42,315 nucleotides of DNA from the NCBI GenBank assembly GCA_041941305.1, contig JBGTQJ010000072.1:1-42315 (forward strand). Direction: 5' to 3'. Under the pieces are notes generated by a model. The model saw nothing but the letters and a program-made list of their open reading frames with translations. It made no database searches and was not told the DNA's origin. How positions within the stretch are numbered: position 1 is the first letter of the stretch; every line of letters starts with the position of its first letter. The translations under genes were made by a program, and so were the position numbers. This document shows, one piece after another, positions 7,682 to 16,118 of this stretch. Origin of the DNA: JANSWP01 sp041941305. Its GTDB lineage: Bacteria; Bacteroidota; Bacteroidia; Chitinophagales; Saprospiraceae.

Positions 7682-9805
7682 TTACCCAAAAACCTCCACA
7701 GGCACCCCATTCACAGCTGCATTTCCAGTCAAGGCATCAATCAATTTTTCATCCGTCAGATCATTGACACTCACGCCAGGATGCGCTTGTGCCGTGTTTA
7801 TTCGAATATTTTCCCGGTGATGTCCCCAACCATGCGGGATGCTCACTACTCCTTCCATAATTTCCTCGGATATTTCGATGGGGATATTCACTGTTCCCAC
7901 TCTGGATTGCACCCTAGCCTTTGCCCCATTTGTTAAATTTCGTTTTTTGGCATCATTTGGATGGATCAATAAGGTACACCTTTCCTTACCTTTTACAAGG
8001 CGTTCACTATTGTGCATCCATGAGTTGCAACTTCTGAGATGTCGGCGACCTATCAGCAACAAGTGTCCATTAGCCAATTGCTCCTGTTCTTTCAATCGTT
8101 GCAAGTCTTTGACAAAAATTTCTGGAGTCAGATTTATCTTATCCTCAGCTGTCATCAATCTTTCTGGAAAAATACTTTTTAGTGCTCCCAAATCAATTCC
8201 ATGAGGTGCTTTTTTCAAATCCTTTAAGGACAATCCAGAATCTCCCTTTTTTAATGCATTGTCTACGATCACTTCCGGATTGAGAAAAAACTTCCTCATC
8301 ACTTTATCCTTAATGGATTTCAAAAGAGGCTGGTCATCATTCTGCATTCGCTTCTGCAACTCCAAAAATATTTCCCAGTCATATTTTGCATCTTTCTTTT
8401 TTTCAAAAACGGGTTCCGAAAATTTTGCTGTATTGCGAATGGCTAATTGATGGAAAGAAACGTCGTAATGAGGGACTTCCAAACCAGTAGCTGGCGGCAA
8501 AATGATATTGGCATGGCGAGTTGTTTCATTGAGGTAAATATCTATTGAAACCATGTATTCCAGTTGCTCAAAAGCCTTTTCCAATTGAGCACCATTTGGG
8601 GTGGAAAGTATTGGGTTTCCTGCAGAAGTAACCATTGCTTTTATCTGTCCATCACCAGGTGTCAGGATTTCTTCGGCCAGTGTTGCCGAAGGAAGTTCGC
8701 CTCCAAACTCAGGCAAAGCCCTTACCCTGCTCTGCCATCTATTAAATCTAATCTTTCCTTTATCTTTCCCTCGTATGGTATTAAATGCAGGAGAAGTAAA
8801 CATGGCTCCTCCGGGGCTATCCATATTCCCCGTTATTATATTCAGACAATTGATCAACCATTGGCTCAAACCTCCAAATTCCACTGTCGATAGCCCCATT
8901 CTTCCATAAATCACTGCAGATTTGGCATTTACAAATGTTTGGGTCAATTGTTGAATGAGCACTCCATCAATTCCTGTTTTTTGACTTGCCAATTCTATGG
9001 TAAAATCCTTTGTTAGATCTTTGAGTAAATCCACCTCTTCCTGGTCAATGCAAGTTTCCAAATGTCCCAAAACAACCCAGTCTTTTTCAAATACCTCCCG
9101 AATCATTGCCAACAACAGCCAAACATCCGTTCCTGGTTTGACAAAAATATGTTGATCCGCCTTATTTGCTGTTTCGGTTCTTCTTGGGTCAATGACCACT
9201 ACCCTACCTCCCCTTTTTTGAATCGCTTTCATTCGATTGGCAATATCAGGGGCAGTCATGATGCTACCATTAGACACCAGAGGATTGGCACCTAAAATGA
9301 GCCAGAAGTCAGTTCTGTCAATATCGGGAATTGGCATTAGCAGCGCATGACCGAACATCATCATCCCTGCCAAATGATGTGGCAGTTGATCAACCGAAGT
9401 AGCAGAAAAGCGATTTTTGGTTTTTAGTGACCGCACAAATCCAGGTGAGAACAGCATCGTTCCAAGATTGTGTACAGAAGGATTTCCCTGATAAACCCCC
9501 ACTGCCTCCTTTCCATAAGTTGATTGAACCCTTTTTAAATTTTCCGACACTTCGTCAAAAGCAGCTTTCCAGGAAATTTCCTGCCACCCGTTCTCTATCC
9601 GCTTTAATGGTTTTTTCAAACGATCTGGATCATCCTGAATATCTTGTAATGCAACTGCTTTAGGACAAATATGCCCACGACTGAAAGGATCTTGTTTATC
9701 GCCCTTAATGGAAAGCACTTGATTGCCCTCAATTTTGATTTCTAAGCCACACATGGCTTCGCAAAGTGGGCAGGTTCTGTATTTGGTGGTTGCGTTGTGA
9801 GACAT
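7682..9805 (-). CDS. Molybdopterin-dependent oxidoreductase (formate dehydrogenase/DMSO reductase superfamily)
   Basis: 707 residues. The N-terminus carries a [4Fe-4S] site CPLCEAMC with a fourth Cys in GHICPKA (~47), the usual Cys spacing of Fe4S4_MGD proteins. The central molybdopterin domain includes GVYQGNPSVHNLG, WLILGANPLVSNGS, VVVIDPRRTETA and DQHIFVKPGTD. The C-terminal dinucleotide-binding domain (LLLIGRRHLRSCNSWMHN, LTNGAKARVQSR, SIPHGWGHH) is complete. No Tat signal is present, so it is probably cytoplasmic. There is no Sec codon or obvious metal-ligand Cys where formate dehydrogenases have one, and no partner subunit is adjacent; the substrate is therefore open. Members of this single-subunit type are widespread in Bacteroidota. 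Downstream lies the hairpin at 7595-7645. Confidence 0.9.
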   Translation of the reverse strand: MSHNATTKYRTCPLCEAMCGLEIKIEGNQVLSIKGDKQDPFSRGHICPKAVALQDIQDDPDRLKKPLKRIENGWQEISWKAAFDEVSENLKRVQSTYGKEAVGVYQGNPSVHNLGTMLFSPGFVRSLKTKNRFSATSVDQLPHHLAGMMMFGHALLMPIPDIDRTDFWLILGANPLVSNGSIMTAPDIANRMKAIQKRGGRVVVIDPRRTETANKADQHIFVKPGTDVWLLLAMIREVFEKDWVVLGHLETCIDQEEVDLLKDLTKDFTIELASQKTGIDGVLIQQLTQTFVNAKSAVIYGRMGLSTVEFGGLSQWLINCLNIITGNMDSPGGAMFTSPAFNTIRGKDKGKIRFNRWQSRVRALPEFGGELPSATLAEEILTPGDGQIKAMVTSAGNPILSTPNGAQLEKAFEQLEYMVSIDIYLNETTRHANIILPPATGLEVPHYDVSFHQLAIRNTAKFSEPVFEKKKDAKYDWEIFLELQKRMQNDDQPLLKSIKDKVMRKFFLNPEVIVDNALKKGDSGLSLKDLKKAPHGIDLGALKSIFPERLMTAEDKINLTPEIFVKDLQRLKEQEQLANGHLLLIGRRHLRSCNSWMHNSERLVKGKERCTLLIHPNDAKKRNLTNGAKARVQSRVGTVNIPIEISEEIMEGVVSIPHGWGHHRENIRINTAQAHPGVSVNDLTDEKLIDALTGNAAVNGVPVEVFG

Positions 9806-9830
9806 ATCTGTGGTATTTTGAAACCTGGGG

Positions 9831-9846
9831 CAACTCTTCAGAGTTG
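9831..9846. repeat. Short palindromic intergenic hairpin
   Basis: Perfect 7-bp arms caactct / agagttg around a 2-nt loop, lying between truC and the oxidoreductase gene. The motif gcaactctt also occurs in the inverted repeat at 10654-10686, so it may belong to a small dispersed family. It could act as a terminator or a translation-modulating hairpin upstream of the oxidoreductase. Confidence 0.45.
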
Positions 9847-9924
9847 TATAAGAAGCATCTATTGAAAGAAAAAGTCACTTTTATCAGTTCATAGGAGTTC
9901 AATAAACGGCTTTGGAAATACGAG

Positions 9925-10653
9925 CTACTTGTTGAAAAGCAATTGTATGGCTTTTTCAAATGCTGCTCTTAAAGGTGCTTCTATTTTCACTCCTTCCTTC
10001 AAAAATGGATGCTCAAATTGCATTTCCAGACAATGTAGCAATAATCCCTCAAGCTCCAATGTATTTTTAAAAAATTTGTTGTGTTTCACATCGCCGTGTT
10101 TCTTATCTCCGATGACCGGATGGCGTAGGTGAGCGAAGTGTTTTCGAATTTGGTGGAAGCGTCCGGTTTCTGGTTTGGCTTCGATTAGCGTATATCTGGC
10201 AGTGGGATATCTACCGACTGGCTGGTTGATTTCCGTTTGGTCAATTTTTTTGAAATGGGTTATCGCTTTCTTGAGGGCTTTTCCTTTTTCCGATGCAATT
10301 GGGTAGTCAATGATTCCGGATGCTTCAACAAATCCGCGTATGATTGCCCAATAGGTTTTGTTCACAGTTTTGAGTCTAAATTGCGCTCCCAACAGCCCTG
10401 CAGCTTCCTTGTTTTTCCCGAAAATCAAAACGCCTGAAGTGCCTCGGTCCAATCTATGAACAGGATATATTCTTTGTTTGATTTGATCGCGCAACCCTTG
10501 TAACACAAATGTAGTATCTTCACTGATATTGGTTTTGTGAACCAGGATACCTGAGGGTTTGTTGATAGCGACGTAATCATCGTCCTGGAATAATATGGGA
10601 AAAGGGTTTTTGATAATGTTTTGGACTTTTCTGGCAGCCTGCTGGCAAGGCAA
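9925..10653 (-). CDS. truC: tRNA pseudouridine synthase TruC (RluA family)
   Basis: Converts uridine 65 of certain tRNAs to pseudouridine in the cytoplasm. It matches TruC along its whole length: VAINKPSGILVHK, the catalytic motif HRLDRGTSG with the essential Asp, PTARYTLIEAKPETGR, HQIRKHFAHLRHPVIGDKKHGD and LLLHC. The start is uncertain because there is no ATG near the conserved beginning (FPILFQDDDY). I chose the TTG at 10653, preceded by GGAG 3 nt upstream; TTG at 10662 is an alternative, and an ATG at 10764 would make the protein 279 residues and overlap the end of the CHAT gene by 65 nt with a hydrophobic extension not seen in TruC. It probably follows the CHAT gene in the same transcript, with a 9-bp-arm inverted repeat between them. 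Confidence 0.88.
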   Translation of the reverse strand: MPCQQAARKVQNIIKNPFPILFQDDDYVAINKPSGILVHKTNISEDTTFVLQGLRDQIKQRIYPVHRLDRGTSGVLIFGKNKEAAGLLGAQFRLKTVNKTYWAIIRGFVEASGIIDYPIASEKGKALKKAITHFKKIDQTEINQPVGRYPTARYTLIEAKPETGRFHQIRKHFAHLRHPVIGDKKHGDVKHNKFFKNTLELEGLLLHCLEMQFEHPFLKEGVKIEAPLRAAFEKAIQLLFNK

Positions 10654-10686
10654 GTTCTCCAAGAGTTGCGAATTCCTGGAGAACTG
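10654..10686. repeat. Inverted repeat between the CHAT gene and truC
   Basis: Arms agttctcca (10654-10662) and tggagaact (10678-10686) are perfect complements around a loop containing the reverse of gaattcgcaactctt. It lies directly before the proposed TTG start of truC and overlaps the GGAG thought to act as its ribosome binding site, so folding could mask translation initiation. It may be related to the caactct hairpin at 9831. Confidence 0.45.
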
Positions 10687-10699
10687 AGCGAGCGCTAAG

Positions 10700-13627
10700 C
10701 TAAGCAGAAACCTTTGTTTTCCGAATAAAAACCAAAAATCCCAAAAGCAACAAAGCCAATCCACCCCAAGCCCACCATTTAGGTAAGCGATTCAAATCCA
10801 AGGCTTCAGAATTCCCAATTTGCACAAAAGCCCCCCAATAATAGGGATGTTGATGCAGTTTATCAGCAGCATTCAAATAGTCCATTTTCGCCAGTCGCAA
10901 TGCTTCATCTTTTGATTTACCTCCTTTCAAATGGGTATAAAAATGCACCATGATATCCGAAGTCGCACAATCATCTACCGACCAAAGGCTCGTCACCAAA
11001 CTTGGACAACCTGCATGCAAAAAACCCCTTGCCAAACTCTGCACCCCTTCCCCTTTCACCAATTTTCCACTCCCGGTATTACAAGCGCTCAAAACTGCCA
11101 AATCTGCATTCAATTGCAAATTGTACAAATCGTGATTGGACACATAATCATCTGACAACCAAATTTTATTGAACATTGGATCCTCATCATCTACGCAAGC
11201 GTGTGTCGCAAGGTGCAATATTTGAAAATCAGGAGCCAGTTGTTCAAAACCACGCTTTTCCGCTCCCAAACCTGCCAGCATATCGCCCCCTATCAAATTA
11301 CGAATGGCTTCAATTTCACCTTCATTGCAATTCAAACTGTACAACTCATCTGAAGTACAATCTCTTGAGGCATCTGCAATAGGTTTTCCAAAAGTAGGTG
11401 CAAAACCCAAAAAGGCTTTCTGCCCCTTCCCCGCAATATGTGACCTATTTTTCAACCATAAGGCACTGGAAGAGCTATAGGATATTTGATAATCCTCAAA
11501 CAGATAGGACAGCGCATTCAAAGAATAATTGACTTTTTCAGATACCACTGCTTCTTTCAACAGCACCTCAAAGGGTATAAATGTCAATACATCATCTGGT
11601 ACAATGATTAGTTTTTGCATATCCTTTGAAATTATTGCCAATGGCTCTTCCAAAATCATTTGATACAAGTCATAACCCAAACTGGCAAAATCACGAAAAT
11701 CCTCCTTCCCTCCAGCTCCGGGAGCACGGTTGATCAAATTTCTGAATTGCTCAACCTTTGCAGCCAACGCTTCTGATTTGGGCAATGCTACCACCTCCAA
11801 ACCAGCTTTGGTAAACACAAAAACAAAAATATTGTCTTCTCCTACAAAATACTCCAACAGTGCTTCGCCCTCTTTCAATTTGTTTTGAATGTCCGCCACA
11901 GTGGGTAATTCATTTTTGTATTTCAATTCGTGGTATTTGGGATAATCCGATTCCAATTGCTCTACCAGATTTTCATATTCCCGCTTTAACTCAAACTTGA
12001 TAGAATCAAATTTACTAATCTGTTCAGTCTCCCCATTTTCCCCTTTGAGTTTTTCCTCGTAAATCATTTTTTCATAAAAGGCAATTTCGATTCGCAGATC
12101 CTTTTCCTTTTCCAAAGTAGAATCGGGGATTCCACCAAATCCCTTTGCCAGGTTTTCCTGAATGGACTCCTGTAGTGTAATCGCTTTGTTTTGTTCGGCA
12201 AAGTGATAAGCTTGTTCAAGGTATTTGGGGTCTTTTTTTAGGTCGTAGAGTTTTAAAGATACTTGGATGGCTTTTTCGAAATGGGTGTGGATTTTTTCGG
12301 TGATTAGTTGTTTGGCGTTGATCCCTAGAAGGTCGAAACGGAGCAAATTAAGAAATTTTGAAAGGTATTGATATTGTTCATAACTATGTATTAATGATTT
12401 ATATTTCCAATTATTCTCTTGAGCTTTAGAATAAAGGATTTCAGCTTTGGTCATCAAGATTTCTAAAGTAAGATCTCTTTTGGGTAGCTGTTTTATTTCT
12501 GGATTTAAATTAATTGTAGGATCAAATTCTGATGAGATTTTATTTAAGGAAGATTGAATAAAATAAAAAGAGGAATCATTATTTTCTGACAAATTATAAG
12601 TAACTGCTAATTTGAAATTACTTTCAGCTAACGCCCCAATTTGTTTCTCACTTTTAAAGTGTTTTAAAAAAAAGGAGTTTAATTTTCGAAAAACATTTAT
12701 TGCATCGTCCCAATTGCTTCTATCAATATAGGAATCACCAAGAATTTCAAACAATCTGTATTTTTTGTATTCGTTCCCATCATTATACAGAGGAGTTACT
12801 TTTTCCAAATATTTATTCATGGAATCAAAATCTCTCTTTTTTCTATAAATCTCAGCTAAATATTCATAAATCGTGATATACCTTCTTCCACTTAAACCTG
12901 TCTTCAAAGGATATTTTTGTATCAGCCAATCTTCGCTTTCTTCTAATAGGATAATTGCTTCTTCCAATTTATTTAATTTTTGAAGTTGTCTAGCCCTCGA
13001 GATAGAGTTAGCAATAAATAACAAATCTATTTTGTCAGGGTATTTTAACCTTATTTCATAAGCCTTTTCTAAATAACTAATTGCTGTTCCAAAATCATTT
13101 TTTAAACTGTAAAGCTTTGCTAGGTTTTCAAAAACAACCGCTTTTGGGAATTCATTGGTAATTTCTTCATTCATCATTTCAATTAATTCTTTGTAAAGAA
13201 GAATTCCTTTGTCAATATTACTTGTTAAAGTATAATATCCTCCCAAATTATTTTGGGCATAAACAAAAGCCTCTGATTCAATCGACAGATAATTTTTGGC
13301 TTCATTAAAAGCCAAAAATGCCTGCTCTTTAAAAGCTTTAAATTCTCTTTTATTGTAAAGAATTACAGTGTTAGTATTCAAGGAATTAACATATTCAGAC
13401 CATTTATTTAATTTGAAAAATACTAGCGATGCTTTCCGTGAATAAAACAATACACTATCATAGTTAATTAGAGAAAATGAATCGACAAGACTTAAATATT
13501 TTTTTCCTAAATTGGTAAGTAACTTAGTTTCTTTAGTTGTTAGTGCCTCATTCTGAGAAAAACCATTATTTCCCAAATCCCAAAAAACTAAGAATAGAAT
13601 CACTAATATTTTTAAATGCCTTCTCAT
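10700..13627 (-). CDS. TPR-CHAT protein (caspase-like protease domain), membrane anchored
   Basis: 975 residues. An N-terminal signal peptide (about 1-25, ending GFSQ) is followed by TPR-like helical repeats over roughly residues 60-490, a helical linker, and a CHAT (caspase HetF associated with TPRs) domain from about 585 to 935. The clan CD dyad is present: His in HLATHAC (~807) and Cys in VLSACNTGSG (~847), followed by GEGVQSLARGFLHAGCPSL and TSLWSVDD. A C-terminal transmembrane helix (about 947-966, WGGLALLLLGFLVFI) precedes a basic tail. The layout predicts a periplasmic TPR sensor with a protease domain held at the membrane; that is inference. Base composition changes sharply near 12360 (residue ~420), with the N-terminal coding part much more AT-rich. 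Neighbours are truC downstream and a Cys-rich T9SS protein upstream. Whether it cleaves proteins is untested. Confidence 0.9.
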   Translation of the reverse strand: MRRHLKILVILFLVFWDLGNNGFSQNEALTTKETKLLTNLGKKYLSLVDSFSLINYDSVLFYSRKASLVFFKLNKWSEYVNSLNTNTVILYNKREFKAFKEQAFLAFNEAKNYLSIESEAFVYAQNNLGGYYTLTSNIDKGILLYKELIEMMNEEITNEFPKAVVFENLAKLYSLKNDFGTAISYLEKAYEIRLKYPDKIDLLFIANSISRARQLQKLNKLEEAIILLEESEDWLIQKYPLKTGLSGRRYITIYEYLAEIYRKKRDFDSMNKYLEKVTPLYNDGNEYKKYRLFEILGDSYIDRSNWDDAINVFRKLNSFFLKHFKSEKQIGALAESNFKLAVTYNLSENNDSSFYFIQSSLNKISSEFDPTINLNPEIKQLPKRDLTLEILMTKAEILYSKAQENNWKYKSLIHSYEQYQYLSKFLNLLRFDLLGINAKQLITEKIHTHFEKAIQVSLKLYDLKKDPKYLEQAYHFAEQNKAITLQESIQENLAKGFGGIPDSTLEKEKDLRIEIAFYEKMIYEEKLKGENGETEQISKFDSIKFELKREYENLVEQLESDYPKYHELKYKNELPTVADIQNKLKEGEALLEYFVGEDNIFVFVFTKAGLEVVALPKSEALAAKVEQFRNLINRAPGAGGKEDFRDFASLGYDLYQMILEEPLAIISKDMQKLIIVPDDVLTFIPFEVLLKEAVVSEKVNYSLNALSYLFEDYQISYSSSSALWLKNRSHIAGKGQKAFLGFAPTFGKPIADASRDCTSDELYSLNCNEGEIEAIRNLIGGDMLAGLGAEKRGFEQLAPDFQILHLATHACVDDEDPMFNKIWLSDDYVSNHDLYNLQLNADLAVLSACNTGSGKLVKGEGVQSLARGFLHAGCPSLVTSLWSVDDCATSDIMVHFYTHLKGGKSKDEALRLAKMDYLNAADKLHQHPYYWGAFVQIGNSEALDLNRLPKWWAWGGLALLLLGFLVFIRKTKVSA

Positions 13628-13873
13628 TGAGTTTTCATAAAATTTATATTAAATCATCTAAAGTTATTCAAACAGAATAATTGATCTTGGTAACAAGTAT
13701 TAATTTAGCTACGTATTTTTTTAATATTGTAAAAAGATTGCATCAATATTAGAGCTCAATATCGATACAATCCCAACAACAAATTATTTTTTTGGAATTA
13801 TTGAAAAATAATAACTTCCAGGTTAAAAAACTAATAAGACAGCTCCGTTTAATCTTTCATGATTATTCAAGAA

Positions 13874-14839
13874 TTAATTATTAGTTTTTATTATCTTTAT
13901 AGATTCAACTGAATTCTTTTCAATTATTTTACATAAATACATTCCATCCTGTAAGTTATTTAAATTTATGGTTTCTGTTGAACCAATTGAGACTTTTCTT
14001 GTTGAAAAAACCAACTGTCCGCTAAGATCAAATATTTTGATTATTGGATTTTTTAACCTTGAATCAAGATGAAGATTGAAAGTATTTGAGAATGGGTTTG
14101 GAATAATAAAGCTTTGATTCCTTTTTTTACTCCCAATTAAGTCTTCAAACTCCGATCGAGGATCATCATCAGGTAACCCAATTAAAGTGTTACCACTATT
14201 ATCTTCACAACAGTAACCCTCCTCAGACAAATATTCCTGATATAGGCAACCTCCTTGAACAAAATCTTCATCAATCTCTAAATTATTACCTGTATCATAC
14301 CATAAGCATTCATCATAGGCATAACATATACAGGTTTCTGTATCTTCCATTAAACCAAAGGCAACGTTAAAGTTAACATACCCCCCTTCAATAAGTATTT
14401 GGTTTCCACCTTCACCAATTATTCCTGAACAAGCGGATGGTTCAAAATCAGAAAGATCAATTGTAATACCATTAGAATATAATCCTGGGTTTTCCCTATC
14501 TTTTATAAAAACATCTCCAACAAGTTCACTAGCTATGAAATATCCTGAACAAAAATCAGGAGTGTCTTCCCCAGAATGTAGTATTGCCTTAATCTTCATA
14601 CTAGGAAAGCCATTCGAGGACAAGGAAAAAGTTTCATCTCCCATCTGGAAATCATCATAGGGACAGGTGGGTGATGGTGCGATATAAATTTTTATAAATT
14701 TAATCCATGTATCCTCACAATCACCACCATTCCCTTCTTCTTCAATTATTAAAGCATTTATACTCTGTCCTAAAGAACTGTTATAACTAAAAATAGAAAA
14801 TAGAAATAGACTTAGAAATATTTGTTTTTTTAACTTCAT
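13874..14839 (-). CDS. Small Cys-rich secreted protein with T9SS sorting domain
   Basis: 321 residues with a signal peptide (about 1-24, ending LGQ). The central ~200 residues match no family I know. They are acidic and hold ten cysteines before the tail, including CIC (in TETCICYAY) and a CC pair (EGYCCED), suggesting a disulfide-stabilised extracellular domain. The C-terminal ~80 residues are a type A sorting domain (IIPNPFSNTFNLHL, IKIFDLSGQLV, LNNLQDGMYLCKI), so it is sent to the cell surface or medium by T9SS. It lies 246 nt upstream of the CHAT gene on the same strand and shares the low GC of that gene's 5' half, so the two may be co-inherited. Its start was chosen for the signal peptide. 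Confidence 0.8.
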   Translation of the reverse strand: MKLKKQIFLSLFLFSIFSYNSSLGQSINALIIEEEGNGGDCEDTWIKFIKIYIAPSPTCPYDDFQMGDETFSLSSNGFPSMKIKAILHSGEDTPDFCSGYFIASELVGDVFIKDRENPGLYSNGITIDLSDFEPSACSGIIGEGGNQILIEGGYVNFNVAFGLMEDTETCICYAYDECLWYDTGNNLEIDEDFVQGGCLYQEYLSEEGYCCEDNSGNTLIGLPDDDPRSEFEDLIGSKKRNQSFIIPNPFSNTFNLHLDSRLKNPIIKIFDLSGQLVFSTRKVSIGSTETINLNNLQDGMYLCKIIEKNSVESIKIIKTNN

Positions 14840-15457
14840 GATATAAATATTTAATAAAAAAATAAACCGATCCCCCAGCCGCAGCCGAGGAGATCAAAAT
14901 TCCATATGTAAAAATTGGAAAATACAAGATTAAAAATGTGGGGTGCGAAGCATAATTTAGATTTAGAATAACCAGCAAGCATTCCTGCTCCGCGATAGCA
15001 ATAATCCTTAAGCTCCAATTTTTACATCCATTGGTACCAATGGTTTGGAAAAGGTAACTTTAGAAAGCACTTTTTTTTTCAAAATTTATTTTTCAGAGTA
15101 GAAAACCAGTTGAGTTTGTATTTTGGTGATTCCCGGATGATAGGATAAAGTTGTGTTAATTTGGCAACTTCTCAAAATCCAAATGATTGAATCTTACCTA
15201 AAAGAGGGTGAAAGGGGGATTTGAATGATTGAAAAAGTTGAAAAATGAATTATTTTTTGATTTGGGTTTATTTTAAGTGGCTAAAATTGGTATTGATAGG
15301 TAATCCCTCAAAAAGCCTTTGATTCCATCTTTATCCCTCCTATTATTATCCTAATCTGCACACGAATTCTTAGTTTTGGCTACATTTTCTGAAAAAAATA
15401 TGGAATACTCTCATTACCATTTTGGATTTGATGGTATTCATTAATTGAAAGGAGCTT
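14840..15457. other. Divergent intergenic region with inverted repeats
   Basis: 618 bp between the T9SS gene (minus) and the sigma factor gene (plus). I see no coding region. It contains a perfect 14-bp inverted repeat (atgtaaaaattgga at 14906-14919, complement at 15014-15027). Directly abutting the second arm is a perfect 16-bp palindrome, ccattggtaccaatgg, at 15028-15043. These are reasonable candidates for operator or hairpin sites in a shared control region. The remainder is AT-rich. An aaaggag at 15448-15454 is an unusually good ribosome binding site for this phylum and supports the GTG start of the sigma gene. Confidence 0.6.
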
Positions 15458-16039
15458 GTGAAAAACATAAAAGATGATGCTTTGATTGCGCTCTTGCAAT
15501 CCGGCAAAAGACACGAAAACGACCGCGCACTCTCTTACCTGTACCAAAAGCATTACCGCATGCTGGAGTCTTTGGTACAAAAATACAATGGCTCAGATGC
15601 AGACGCTCAGGATGTGTTTCAGGATAGCCTGATTGTCCTGTTCAATCAAGTCAAAAGTGGACAGTTTGAGCTAAAAAGCAGCATTAGTACCTATTTGTAT
15701 GCCATTGCCCGGAATATTTGGTTTAAGAAATTCAGAACAGTTAGCAAAGAGTCTGAATTGCAAGCAGTACATGAGGCGATACCCGAAGAAGAAAATCAAC
15801 TGGGGTTTTTGGAGAAAAGTGAAAAAAGTAATTTGATTGCTCAGTTATTGGGTCAATTGGATGAAAAGTGTCGAAAATTGCTGCTGTTGTTCTACTATGA
15901 ACGGCAACGTATGAAATACATTGCAGACGAAATGGGCTGGCAATCCGAACAGGTTGCTAAAAATCAAAAAACGCTTTGTATGAAAAAATTGAAGGGCATG
16001 GTCAATGCCAATCCAAATTTGAAAATGAATTTGAGGTAA
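15458..16039 (+). CDS. ECF-type RNA polymerase sigma factor
   Basis: 193 residues starting at GTG (15458) with AAAGGAG 3 nt upstream. Region 2 spans about residues 23-95: a core-binding helix (YLYQKHYRMLESLVQKY), the acidic DAQDVFQDSLIVLF motif and the promoter-melting/-10 segment ISTYLYAIARNIWFKKFR. Region 4 spans about 130-180: LDEKCRKLLLLFYYERQRMKYIADEMGW followed by a helix-turn-helix. It directs RNA polymerase to a dedicated regulon, usually under control of a membrane anti-sigma factor. The TPR membrane protein 79 nt downstream is the obvious candidate for that partner. The divergent placement from the CHAT and T9SS genes suggests these are targets; that is inference. Target promoters cannot be named from one copy. 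Confidence 0.9.
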   Translation: MKNIKDDALIALLQSGKRHENDRALSYLYQKHYRMLESLVQKYNGSDADAQDVFQDSLIVLFNQVKSGQFELKSSISTYLYAIARNIWFKKFRTVSKESELQAVHEAIPEEENQLGFLEKSEKSNLIAQLLGQLDEKCRKLLLLFYYERQRMKYIADEMGWQSEQVAKNQKTLCMKKLKGMVNANPNLKMNLR

Positions 16040-16118
16040 GAAGGAAATCCTTGAAATTGAATTGTTAGGAATTTGCTAAATAAAAAAATTTAAAGAACAG
16101 AGAATAAAATAATATTGT

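Noticed and set aside
8564..8909. Overlapping plus-strand frames of about 100 codons
   Set aside because: They lie antisense to the conserved molybdopterin oxidoreductase and have no recognisable motifs.
14787..14978. 63-codon minus-strand frame ahead of the Cys-rich T9SS gene
   Set aside because: It is a low-complexity hydrophobic reading of AT-rich intergenic DNA and overlaps the signal-peptide codons of the T9SS gene in another frame.
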